A stretch of DNA of 64,000 nt from Bacteroidota bacterium (lineage in GTDB: Bacteria; Bacteroidota; Bacteroidia; 2-12-FULL-35-15): assembly GCA_947476185.1 (NCBI GenBank), contig CANJPX010000004.1, forward strand, positions 1 to 64,000. The letters run 5' to 3'. The position numbers and the translations under genes are program-made. Under the pieces are notes generated by a model. It did no database searches, was not told where the DNA came from, and saw only the letters and a program-made list of their open reading frames with translations. This document shows, one piece after another, positions 56,323 through 64,000 of the stretch. The number at the start of each line of letters is the position of its first letter. The stretch's first letter is position 1.

Positions 56323-57429
56323 TTATTCCTCTTCAAGTTTTGAAGTGAGTTTTTGAACAATCTTAAAGTTGTTAAGGAACTCTTTTGCAATTATCCTTAG
56401 TATAGTATAGATAGGAACTGCGACTATCATCCCAGCAATCCCAGTTAAGGTCCCAGCTATCAGAATCACTAAAAATATTTCTAACGGGTGAGCCTTGACG
56501 ATATTTGAAATTACTAATGGCTGAACTAATAAAGCATCGATCAACTGTACAATTAAAAAGATAAGTGCAATTTTATATATAAGTGGTAATAGTTGAGTGT
56601 AAAATTCTAATTCTAAACTAGATGTAACTCCAATGAGGATTCCAAAAGAAGCGGCTATCAGTGGCCCTATATAAGGAATTACATTCATTAATCCTGCAAA
56701 CATACCGATCAACAAACAGTTTTTTACTCCTAAAAAGTAAAGTGAGATAGAAGTTAATGTAGCTACAAAGAGCATGTCTAATAATATACCGACAAAATAT
56801 TTTGTAAGTAAACGTTTTGTTTCCTGCATTATTTCTTTGATTGCCTCTATGTGTTTTGGAGGTGTTAATAGTAAAACTGTATCATAGAAAAGGTGTTCAT
56901 CCTTCATAAAAAAGAAAGCCATAAATAATGTTGCAAAGGTTCCTCCAATAATATTGGTTGTGAAATTGACCATTCCTTGTGCGTAGGAAGAAACTTTCTG
57001 AAAACCGATTACGGATGAAAGTTGGTTGGCTAAATATTTTTCCACAGACTCTCCATTACCATATTGAATCTGAAATTTTTGAAGGTCATAATTTAAATTT
57101 GCCAATGGCTCTCTGAATGTTGAAACCACATCATTTGGGTTGATCTTACTTATTATCCTTACTTCTTCCACCAATAAAGGGATAAACAAGGATACCATTA
57201 TCATTAATGCGAATGAAATTGTAGCCAATGCAAAAAGAGCAGCGATGGATCTCGGTAATCTGATTTTTTTTATTTGGATGGAAGAATATAATCTTACAAG
57301 AGGTTGTCCTATCAGTGAAATAACAATTGCAATGCATAAATATAGTACGATGGCTTTTAAATACCATGCAATTAGTGCGACCAGCAAAATGACTGCTGAA
57401 ATAAGAAAGTACCTTGAACTGTTTTGCAT
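56323..57429 (-). CDS. AI-2E family transporter
   Basis: A 368-residue inner-membrane protein with about eight helices in the AI-2E (YdiK/PerM/TqsA) pattern: paired N-terminal helices, a periplasmic region (about 75-145) and the GLMNVIPYIGPLIAASFGILIG core motif. Members export small molecules or ions, including autoinducer-2 in TqsA and sodium ions in some; the substrate here cannot be told. The DUF2461 gene follows in one unit. Confidence 0.9.
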   Translation of the reverse strand: MQNSSRYFLISAVILLVALIAWYLKAIVLYLCIAIVISLIGQPLVRLYSSIQIKKIRLPRSIAALFALATISFALMIMVSLFIPLLVEEVRIISKINPNDVVSTFREPLANLNYDLQKFQIQYGNGESVEKYLANQLSSVIGFQKVSSYAQGMVNFTTNIIGGTFATLFMAFFFMKDEHLFYDTVLLLTPPKHIEAIKEIMQETKRLLTKYFVGILLDMLFVATLTSISLYFLGVKNCLLIGMFAGLMNVIPYIGPLIAASFGILIGVTSSLELEFYTQLLPLIYKIALIFLIVQLIDALLVQPLVISNIVKAHPLEIFLVILIAGTLTGIAGMIVAVPIYTILRIIAKEFLNNFKIVQKLTSKLEEE

Positions 57430-57483
57430 GGTTTAAATTTTCAAGATAAAGGTATTAATATTCAATTGAAAAACAATGTATCG

Positions 57484-57491
57484 TATATTTG
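57484..57491 (+). promoter_or_regulatory. Candidate -7 box for the YdjM-like gene
   Basis: TATATTTG is a perfect TAnnTTTG match 16 bp before the ATG at 57508. The nearest upstream TTG (57466-57468) is only 15 bp away, so the -33 element is uncertain. Confidence 0.4.
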
Positions 57492-57507
57492 TTCGATATT
57501 ATTATTT

Positions 57508-58518
57508 ATGGATTCTTTAACACATATTGTACTTGGTGCAGCAATCGGAGAAGCTGTTTTAGGAAAAAAAATCGGCCGGAAAGCTATGCTTTTTGGTGCT
57601 TTGGCGGATACTATTCCAGATTTCGATGTCTTTGCATCCCCTTGTGTTACAAATGCCCAACAATTGTTGATCCATCGAGGTGTTACACATTCTTTTTTAT
57701 TCGTTGCTGTAATGTCATTCATGCTGGGATGGTTATTCAGCGTATGGTTTAAGAAGTCGGAAGTGAGCAGTAGAGAATGGACATGGTTGTTCTTTTTAGG
57801 ATTGTTTACTCATATTTTTTTAGACTCTTTTACGACATACGGAACAGGATGGTTTGAGCCTTTTAGCAGTTATAGGGTTGCGTGGAACACTATTTTTGTG
57901 GCTGATCCTTTTTATACATTACCCTTTTTATTTTGTGTGTTAGTTGCTCTGATTGCCAAAAATGGTTCTCCGAAGCGCTTGCGGTGGAACAAGATTGGAC
58001 TGTGGATTAGCACAATGTATTTGGTTTTTACTGTTTTTAATAAATGGTATATCGATGGCATTGTAGAAAAGGCTTACTTAAATAACAATATTACTTATAC
58101 AAACTATGTGACAACACCTACACCACTGAATAACTTTTTGTGGATGAGTTATGCTGCGGATAAATCTGGTTATTGGTTTGGTTATTATTCTGTTTTCGAC
58201 AAAACAAAAGACATAGATTTTTTTCATGTGAATAAAAACGATTCCTTATTAGCGCCTTTTAATAATAATGAATCAATAAAATTATTAAAACGATTTTCGA
58301 AGGGTCAGTATATAATAACTAAGCATGATTCTCTGATTTTCTTTAATGATATTCGATTTGGACAGCTTGGTGGGTGGGATGGGCCGGATTCTTCATTCGT
58401 TTTTTCTTTTAAACTCAATAAGGATTCTGATAATTCAGCAGTATTAAGCAGGACAAAATTTAAAGTTTCATTTTCTGAAGCGTTTGCGTCCCTTATCACC
58501 AGAATAAAAGGTAAGTAA
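57508..58518 (+). CDS. YdjM-like membrane-bound metal-dependent hydrolase family protein
   Basis: A 336-residue membrane protein. I start at MDSLTHIVLGAAIGEAV, the family N-terminus, since the longer frame overlaps the divergent transporter gene. Metal-site candidates are Asp2/His6, the PDFDVF aspartates and the HRGVTHS and FTHIFLDSFTTYGT histidines, spread over about five helices. A soluble C-terminal part (about 180-336) follows. Members are described as predicted metal-dependent hydrolases; the substrate is unknown. Confidence 0.85.
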   Translation: MDSLTHIVLGAAIGEAVLGKKIGRKAMLFGALADTIPDFDVFASPCVTNAQQLLIHRGVTHSFLFVAVMSFMLGWLFSVWFKKSEVSSREWTWLFFLGLFTHIFLDSFTTYGTGWFEPFSSYRVAWNTIFVADPFYTLPFLFCVLVALIAKNGSPKRLRWNKIGLWISTMYLVFTVFNKWYIDGIVEKAYLNNNITYTNYVTTPTPLNNFLWMSYAADKSGYWFGYYSVFDKTKDIDFFHVNKNDSLLAPFNNNESIKLLKRFSKGQYIITKHDSLIFFNDIRFGQLGGWDGPDSSFVFSFKLNKDSDNSAVLSRTKFKVSFSEAFASLITRIKGK

Positions 58519-58635
58519 TAAAGAGACCTATTTCTTTACAGAATAAATAATATAATGCTCAGAAAAGAGTAATGTGAATTCAGTAATGATAACGGATGGA
58601 GATTGACTTCCTGGAAAACCAATTCGAAAAATATT

Positions 58636-59010
58636 CTATTTCTTGTCTTTATACTTTACAAAAATATTTATCCATGTTAGTCTTGATGTTCTATAAAAAA
58701 TAGGCATCAGTATAATCTGTAGAGCAGAAAATACAACCAAAAAGGTAATTGTATCAATATTCAGTAATAGGCACATTATAGAAAACACGATAATTCCGAA
58801 AAAAACTGTAATACCATAACTTACATACATTGCTCCATAATAAAAGCCTACCTCTCTTTCAAATCGCTCCTCACAAACGGGGCAATGCTCATTCATTTTG
58901 TCAAATTTTTTATAATTATATGGATTGTTTACGATGAAAAAATTTCCTTCATGACAATGCGGACATTTATTATTAACAATGCTGTAGAGAGGAGTTTGTT
59001 TGTATGTCAT
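58636..59010 (-). CDS. DUF983 membrane protein
   Basis: A 124-residue protein with two CxxC knuckles (CPHCHEGNFF and CPVCEERFE, residues about 15-18 and 43-46), then GFYYGAMYVSYG and two membrane helices (about 56-80 and 84-106). This matches DUF983, a family of unknown function. It is convergent with the YdjM-like gene. Confidence 0.88.
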   Translation of the reverse strand: MTYKQTPLYSIVNNKCPHCHEGNFFIVNNPYNYKKFDKMNEHCPVCEERFEREVGFYYGAMYVSYGITVFFGIIVFSIMCLLLNIDTITFLVVFSALQIILMPIFYRTSRLTWINIFVKYKDKK

Positions 59011-59162
59011 GTTTTTAATTTTATTTGTTAAAGGTAACTAAAAATTAAAAATTGAATCAGCAAATAAGATGATTACTCCCTATTCGCTTATCAATTTATT
59101 GCCTATTTTACTGTAAATACAAGACAAAATTGCTTATCTTCGCCCCCTTAAAAAAATAAATA

Positions 59163-61091
59163 ATGATTTCAGTAAATTCTGTAACAGTTTCTTTTGGGGG
59201 GTATGATTTGTTCGACAATGTCAGTTTTTTGGTAAATCCAAAGGACAGGATAGGTCTCGCAGGTAAAAATGGGGCAGGGAAATCTACCATGTTAAAACTT
59301 TTATCAGGCCTTCAAAATCCGACAAAAGGAGAAATTTCAAAACCAAATGATTACCGTATAGGATATTTGCCACAGGACATGATCCATCAGCATGGACGTA
59401 CAGTTTTTGAGGAAACAGCAACTGCATTTGAGGAGATCCAGAAGTTGGAGTCACGTTTAAATGTTGTTTCACATGAATTAGAAACCCGTACAGATTACGA
59501 AAGTGATGCGTATATGAATTTGATCACTGAGTTGACGGATATCAATACCCGAATGGACATTATCGGAGCAAGTAATCGGGAAGAGGAGATCGAGAAAATA
59601 TTGAAAGGTTTAGGTTTTGAGCGCACAGATTTTCACCGTCAGACAGCTGAATTTAGTGGCGGGTGGCGTATGCGTATCGAATTAGCAAAAATACTTTTGC
59701 AAAAACCCGACATTCTTTTATTGGATGAGCCTACTAATCACTTGGATATTGAATCGATCCAATGGCTAGAAGAAACAATGCAAACTTTTGCCGGTTCTGT
59801 GATGTTGATCAGCCACGACAGGCAATTTTTAGATAATGTCACGACTCGTACAATTGAGATTTCAAACAATAAGATCTACGATTATAAAACGAATTATTCC
59901 CGATACTTAGTTTTGCGTCAGGAGCGTAAAGAACAGCAAGAAAATGCAGCAAAAAATCAACAGAAAGTAATTGATCAAACGGAAGCATTAATTGATAAGT
60001 ATCGTGCAAAGGCGAGTAAAGCAGCTTTTGCACAGTCCTTGATAAAGAAGTTAGATAGAATGGATATTGTTGAGGTAGATGAAGGCGATACTTCTGCAAT
60101 GGCTTTTCGTTTTCCTCCTCCGGCACTTTCGGGTAAAATTGTTGTTACTGTTGAAGATGCAGGGAAAGTATATGGCAATAAACGTATTTTCAAAGGCGCT
60201 AATTTTATTCTTGCAAAGGGTGAAAAGATTGCATTGGTTGGAAGAAATGGAGAAGGGAAGAGTACAATGATGAAAATGATTGCACAACAAGTAGATTTTG
60301 AAGGGACGGTTCAGCTAGGGCATAATGTGATGATGGGTTATTTTGCACAAGATCAGGCAGAGCGATTAGATCCTAATAAAACGGTTTTTGAAACTATCGA
60401 TGAACTTGCAGTAGGTGATGTAAGGAAACAAGTGCGTGCGATGCTAGGCTCTTTCTTATTTGGAGGAGAAGATATAGATAAAAAGGTAAGAGTTTTGAGC
60501 GGTGGGGAGCGTGGGCGATTAGCATTATGTAAACTTTTGCTTCAGCCTTACAATTTGCTTGTGCTGGATGAGCCAACAAATCACTTGGATATTAGAAGTA
60601 AAGAAGTCTTGAAAAAGGCCATCCTGGCTTATGAAGGAACTGCAATTATTGTTTCTCACGATAGAGATTTTTTAGCGGACCTGACAGAAAAAATGTACGA
60701 ATTCCGAAATGGTGAAGTGAAAGAACACCTTGGTGGTATCGTTGAGTTTATGGAAAAACTCAAGATGTATCGTTTGACGGAAATGAATACAAAAAGTCCT
60801 TTTGCCAAAGCGAAAGTGGAAATAAAGGAAGAGAAACCTAAAATCGATACTCGCAATGATGAGCGCGCTAAAGAATTAAAACAGATCGCGAGTCAAATTG
60901 CAAAATCCGAAAAGGAAATAGAACGATTAGAAATGGAGATAAAAATTGTCGATGATAAATTAGCTGATTCATCGCAATATCAAACTGTGGTAAATGATAA
61001 AGAAGCATTTGCAAAATACGAAGCACTTAAAAAAGCTTTGGAAACAGAAATGCAAAATTGGGAAACGTTACAAGGGAAATTAGAAGGGTAG
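59163..61091 (+). CDS. ABC-F family ATPase
   Basis: A 642-residue soluble protein with two ABC domains and no membrane part. Domain 1: Walker A GKNGAGKST (about 38-46), signature FSGGWRMRIELAK, Walker B LLLDEPTNHLDI. Domain 2: GRNGEGKST, LSGGERGRLALCK, LLVLDEPTNHLDI. Between them lies the P-site tRNA-interaction linker (about 240-300), and a coiled coil (about 570-640) ends the protein. ABC-F proteins act on the ribosome as translation factors (EttA/Uup types) or antibiotic-resistance proteins; the Uup-like coiled coil suggests a housekeeping member. Confidence 0.93.
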   Translation: MISVNSVTVSFGGYDLFDNVSFLVNPKDRIGLAGKNGAGKSTMLKLLSGLQNPTKGEISKPNDYRIGYLPQDMIHQHGRTVFEETATAFEEIQKLESRLNVVSHELETRTDYESDAYMNLITELTDINTRMDIIGASNREEEIEKILKGLGFERTDFHRQTAEFSGGWRMRIELAKILLQKPDILLLDEPTNHLDIESIQWLEETMQTFAGSVMLISHDRQFLDNVTTRTIEISNNKIYDYKTNYSRYLVLRQERKEQQENAAKNQQKVIDQTEALIDKYRAKASKAAFAQSLIKKLDRMDIVEVDEGDTSAMAFRFPPPALSGKIVVTVEDAGKVYGNKRIFKGANFILAKGEKIALVGRNGEGKSTMMKMIAQQVDFEGTVQLGHNVMMGYFAQDQAERLDPNKTVFETIDELAVGDVRKQVRAMLGSFLFGGEDIDKKVRVLSGGERGRLALCKLLLQPYNLLVLDEPTNHLDIRSKEVLKKAILAYEGTAIIVSHDRDFLADLTEKMYEFRNGEVKEHLGGIVEFMEKLKMYRLTEMNTKSPFAKAKVEIKEEKPKIDTRNDERAKELKQIASQIAKSEKEIERLEMEIKIVDDKLADSSQYQTVVNDKEAFAKYEALKKALETEMQNWETLQGKLEG

Positions 61092-61105
61092 TTTCTTCTG
61101 ATTTC

Positions 61106-61969
61106 TTATTGTTGTGTTTTAGTCATTGATTCAGGAGTACAAATAATATAATCTGCCAACCCGATATCAGCTTTTGCGAGCGTATCAATTGCCGTTTGCT
61201 CTGTAGAACCAATTGTAAATATTTTCAAATTCGGATTTTCCTGTTTTAAGTACCATTCGATCCCTTGATGATTGTTGCTATGATACGATCCGTTATAGTG
61301 AATAAATGTTTTTCCTTCGGTCCAGTTTTTTAAAATAAAATAAGCCATTGTTGCATCTTTAACGGCTTGTGATTTTGGTAAGTTTTCGCTGTTGTGTCCT
61401 TCCGCAGCTTCACAAATATCATCGTAACATTTTAAATTAGCATTGTATTTCATTGGCAAAGGAACGATCCATCTTTTTGCTTCAGGGTCAAGGCTATCTA
61501 ATCTTTCCAAGCCTTTGTTGTAAACCATATTAGCGTAACGTCTTGGTATATTTGCGGCAACAAATGGTAAGTGCTTTTCCTTGGCAAACATTAACAAGGG
61601 TTTGTAATCAGTCGTGTAATTTGGCCACAGTTTCACTTCATCCTTTAAGGTTTTATCTGATATTTTTCCTAAAAGAAATTCTGTAAGAGCTATCTGGTCA
61701 TCTGCTTCAAACATTTCAGCACCTAAAACCAAATTGTCTTTTTTAAATTCATATATATCCTTCGTAAGTTCAATTTGAAGCCAATGGCAAATCGGGTTAT
61801 TATGTAATTCACCAAATAAAATAATATCGGCATCTTTAGCACTTTTTAATAATTGCTCGTAGCTACTTGTTTTTCCTTTGATATCGTAAATTTGATAGGC
61901 TAATTTGTCTGATCTAAATGATAAAATGCAAATGGAAATGAGAATTATGGAAAGAAGTTTTGATTTCAT
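61106..61969 (-). CDS. ChaN-like haem-binding family protein
   Basis: A 287-residue exported protein with a signal peptide (about 1-18) and the ChaN-family segments FGELHNNPICHWLQIEL (about 52-68), LGAEMFEADDQ, PFVAANIPRRYANMVYNKG, and GSYHSNNHQGIEWYL. ChaN of Campylobacter binds haem and is linked to iron uptake. A possible lipobox (LISIC) is present but not convincing. On the minus strand TATTTTTG (61994-61987) is a perfect -7 box 17 bp before the ATG. Confidence 0.85.
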   Translation of the reverse strand: MKSKLLSIILISICILSFRSDKLAYQIYDIKGKTSSYEQLLKSAKDADIILFGELHNNPICHWLQIELTKDIYEFKKDNLVLGAEMFEADDQIALTEFLLGKISDKTLKDEVKLWPNYTTDYKPLLMFAKEKHLPFVAANIPRRYANMVYNKGLERLDSLDPEAKRWIVPLPMKYNANLKCYDDICEAAEGHNSENLPKSQAVKDATMAYFILKNWTEGKTFIHYNGSYHSNNHQGIEWYLKQENPNLKIFTIGSTEQTAIDTLAKADIGLADYIICTPESMTKTQQ

Positions 61970-62022
61970 GGTAGGTCTGTTTTACTCAAAAATACTTAAA
62001 ATATGGTGCTTATAAAAATATA

Positions 62023-62055
62023 TTTGTTTTGTATTTGATTTATTCTTTACATTTG
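62023..62055 (+). promoter_or_regulatory. Candidate his operon promoter
   Basis: TTTG (62023-62026), 21 bp, then TACATTTG (62048-62055), a perfect TAnnTTTG. Transcription would begin near 62062, essentially at the first ATG of the leader peptide, so this leader may be translated from a nearly leaderless mRNA or from the in-frame ATG at 62072. Confidence 0.6.
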
Positions 62056-62062
62056 CTCGCGA

Positions 62063-62137
62063 ATGAAAACAATGTCACACATCCATCATCACCATACTTA
62101 CTCAACAGGTAAGCCGGAGATGTATTGTGTAAACTAA
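62063..62137 (+). CDS. hisL: His operon leader peptide
   Basis: A 24-codon frame whose residues 5-11 read S-H-I-H-H-H-H: five histidine codons in six (62078-62095). It ends in TAA 28 bp before the attenuator stem. Slow translation of the His codons under histidine shortage would stall a ribosome just upstream of the antiterminator segment at 62108. The first ATG is nearly at the predicted transcript end; ATG 62072 is the alternative (21 residues). This is too short for general gene finders but has every mark of a his attenuation peptide. Confidence 0.85.
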   Translation: MKTMSHIHHHHTYSTGKPEMYCVN

Positions 62138-62201
62138 ACATGAGATAATAAAATATCAATATATCAAAAAGGGCTTACCATAAAGGTAGGCCCTTTTTTT
62201 T
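62108..62201 (+). terminator. His attenuator: antiterminator and terminator
   Basis: Terminator: GGGCTTACC (62171-62179) pairs with GGTAGGCCC (62185-62193), one G-U pair, loop ATAAA, followed by eight Ts. Antiterminator: GGTAAGCC (62108-62115), inside the leader peptide frame right after the His codons, is exactly complementary to GGCTTACC (62172-62179), the 5' arm of the terminator. A ribosome stalled on the His codons leaves 62108-62115 free to form the antiterminator; one that proceeds to the stop covers it, and the terminator forms. Confidence 0.85.
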
Positions 62202-62237
62202 ACGCTTAATTATTACTAAAACATAAAATATCGAAAT

Positions 62238-63092
62238 ATGAAACTCAAAATTGCAATACAGAAGTCCGGAAGATTAAATGAAGATTCTATTAAAGTTTTA
62301 AAAGAAGCCGGGATTGAATTTAATAATGGTTTGAATAAATTGAAAGCAGAGGCAGTAAATTTTCCTTTGGAAGTATTTTTCCTTAGAGATGATGATATTC
62401 CTCAATATGTTGAAGACGGAGTAGCGGATATCGGTATTGTCGGGGAGAATGTGGTGATTGAGAAAAACAAAGATGTAAATATTGTTGATCGTTTAGGATT
62501 TGGTAAATGTCGCTTATCAATAGCAATTCCTAAGAATCAGAAATATAATGGAATAAAGGATCTGGATGGAAAACGCATCGCAACAAGTTATGCAACCGTA
62601 CTTGCAAAGTATTTAAAGAAAAATAAAATAAAGGCTGAGATCCATGAAATAAGCGGGTCAGTAGAAATTGCACCCGGTATTGGTTTAGCTGATGCGATAT
62701 GTGATCTGGTAAGTTCGGGGAGTACCTTGTTTACTAACGGATTGAAGGAAGTAGAAGTGATACTGAGATCAGAGGCGGTCATGATCGCAAATAAGAGTTT
62801 ATCAAAAGAACAAAAAGCTATTTTAGAAAAATTATTGTTCAGAATCAATGCTGTAAAAAAGGCTAAGAACAATAAATATATTTTATTAAATGCGCCAAAC
62901 AAAAATCTGGATGCTATCTGTAAGATAATACCGGGAATGAAGAGTCCAACTGTTTTACCATTAGCGGATAAAGGCTGGAGTTCGGTTCATAGTGTTGTTA
63001 ATGAGAATGAATTTTGGGATATTATCGAAAAGCTAAAAGAGAAGGGTGCTGAAGGAATTTTGGTTGTACCAATAGAGAAAATGATATTGTAA
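62238..63092 (+). CDS. hisG: ATP phosphoribosyltransferase HisG (long form)
   Basis: HisG condenses ATP with PRPP, the first and feedback-controlled step of histidine synthesis. The 284-residue protein is the long form: catalytic domains (about 1-205, with DDIPQYVEDGVADIGIVG, ATSYATVLAKYL and the PRPP-binding DLVSSGSTL) plus the C-terminal ACT-like regulatory domain that binds histidine (about 210-284). It therefore does not need HisZ. Expression is set by the attenuator just upstream. Confidence 0.95.
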   Translation: MKLKIAIQKSGRLNEDSIKVLKEAGIEFNNGLNKLKAEAVNFPLEVFFLRDDDIPQYVEDGVADIGIVGENVVIEKNKDVNIVDRLGFGKCRLSIAIPKNQKYNGIKDLDGKRIATSYATVLAKYLKKNKIKAEIHEISGSVEIAPGIGLADAICDLVSSGSTLFTNGLKEVEVILRSEAVMIANKSLSKEQKAILEKLLFRINAVKKAKNNKYILLNAPNKNLDAICKIIPGMKSPTVLPLADKGWSSVHSVVNENEFWDIIEKLKEKGAEGILVVPIEKMIL

Positions 63093-63114
63093 TTGAATAT
63101 TAATATTTATCAAA

Positions 63115-64000
63115 ATGAAAACTATTAAATATCCATTGAGAAAAGAGTGGGACGAGTTATTGAAAAGGCCTGTATTTGACAGCACTTCACTTGAAGGTAT
63201 TGTGAAGGATGTGCTTACGGATGTAAAAAAGAATGGTGATGTTGCGCTGAAAAAATATACAAAGCAATTTGATAGTGTAGAACTTGAGGAGTTCCTTGTG
63301 ACTGATAAAGAATTTGTTGAAGCAGAAAAAAAAGTTTCAAATGAATTAAAACTAGCGATTCAGCAAGCGAAGACTAACATCGAAAAATTTCACAGTTTAC
63401 AGAAAGAAGATATAAAAATTATTGAAACAGCACCTGGAGTTAAGTGTTGGAGAAAATCGGTGGCGATAGAAAAAGTTGGTTTATATATTCCCGGAGGCTC
63501 TGCGCCATTGTTTTCAACAGTGTTGATGTTGGGGATTCCTGCAACTATAGCAGGCTGCAAAGAAATAGTTTTATGCAGTCCTCCCGATTTGAATGGAAAC
63601 TTGAATGCTGTTATTTTGTATGTCGCTCAATTGGTAGGGATAAAAAATGTTTTTAAAGTTGGAGGAGTACAGGCAATTGGAGCAATGGCGTATGGTACAG
63701 AATCAGTTCCAAAAGTTTATAAAGTGTTTGGACCCGGTAATCAGTATGTGACTTGTGCAAAACAATTGATCTCTAAAGAAGGTGTTGCCATTGATATGCC
63801 TGCAGGACCTTCTGAAGTTGCTGTTTTTGCAGACGAAAGTTGTGTCCCGGAATTTGTTGCGGCAGATCTTCTTTCACAGGCAGAACACGGTGCCGACTCG
63901 CAAGTTATATTGATCTCTACACAAGAAGTCGTGCTTGAAATTGTAAAAGAGGAGTTGGAGAAACAAGTAAAATTGTTGCCTCGAAAAGAAATTGTAATAA
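63115..64000 (+). CDS. hisD: Histidinol dehydrogenase HisD (3' end beyond the window)
   Basis: HisD oxidises histidinol to histidine in the last two steps of the pathway. The frame from ATG 63115 is open to the window end (295 codons of an expected ~430). Conserved parts are visible: KVGLYIPGGSAPLFS, KVGGVQAIGAMAYGT, GPGNQYVT, DMPAGPSEVAV and the zinc/catalytic LLSQAEHG. It starts 22 bp after hisG in the same operon. Confidence 0.94.
   Translation, partial: MKTIKYPLRKEWDELLKRPVFDSTSLEGIVKDVLTDVKKNGDVALKKYTKQFDSVELEEFLVTDKEFVEAEKKVSNELKLAIQQAKTNIEKFHSLQKEDIKIIETAPGVKCWRKSVAIEKVGLYIPGGSAPLFSTVLMLGIPATIAGCKEIVLCSPPDLNGNLNAVILYVAQLVGIKNVFKVGGVQAIGAMAYGTESVPKVYKVFGPGNQYVTCAKQLISKEGVAIDMPAGPSEVAVFADESCVPEFVAADLLSQAEHGADSQVILISTQEVVLEIVKEELEKQVKLLPRKEIVI

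Overview
The window is chromosomal DNA from a member of the Bacteroidota. Evidence: a complete gldK-gldL-gldM-gldN type IX secretion (T9SS) cluster with a porP/sprF gene, three large secreted proteins with T9SS C-terminal sorting domains, a Bacteroidota-style dcw (division and cell wall) cluster, AT-rich DNA, few Shine-Dalgarno sequences and promoter-like TAnnTTTG boxes. The FtsZ C-terminus and the gldN duplication resemble Flavobacteriales, but I cannot place the organism below phylum with confidence.

Layout. 1-2238: the integrase end of an integrative element whose insertion appears to have cut off the 3' part of comM (2239-3309). 3490-14928: surface and envelope genes: a T9SS-sorted Omp28-like protein, a GDCCVxC cysteine protein with gmhA, a T9SS-sorted FG-GAP protein, a T9SS-sorted pentaheme cytochrome c, and dsbD. 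15053-18433: pabB-tilS-membrane protein operon. 18552-35185: the dcw cluster mraZ-rsmH-ftsL-ftsI-murE-mraY-murD-(orphan MurD C-domain)-ftsW-murG-murC-ftsQ-ftsA-ftsZ, preceded by MraZ-box repeats and closed by a terminator after ftsZ; yqeY follows. 35837-44462, minus strand: a putative outer-membrane protein pair, groS-groL, a sigma54 activator-lptE-TPR-secG operon, a four-helix-bundle protein and miaB. 44704-55654, plus strand: topA, a degenerate arginase-family protein, porP/sprF, gldK, gldL, gldM, gldN and a second gldN (gldO-like). 55651-61969: mixed housekeeping and membrane genes (DUF2461, AI-2E transporter, YdjM-like, DUF983, ABC-F, ChaN-like). 62023-64000: start of the histidine operon, with a His-rich leader peptide and attenuator ahead of hisG and a hisD that runs off the window.

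How the genes fit together. The dcw genes make lipid II and the septal machinery, starting with a self-regulated mraZ promoter. The T9SS core (GldK-N plus PorP/SprF) would export the three sorting-domain proteins seen near the left end; DsbD could supply the periplasmic reductant needed for haem attachment in the pentaheme protein.

The observations I rate highest are the standalone MurD C-terminal domain inside the dcw cluster, the complete his attenuator with a visible antiterminator, the comM disruption by a tyrosine-recombinase element with candidate arm-type sites, and the arginase-family protein with missing metal ligands next to the T9SS genes. I saw no CRISPR array, rRNA or tRNA gene and no complete insertion sequence. 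No gap without a gene exceeds 300 bases.
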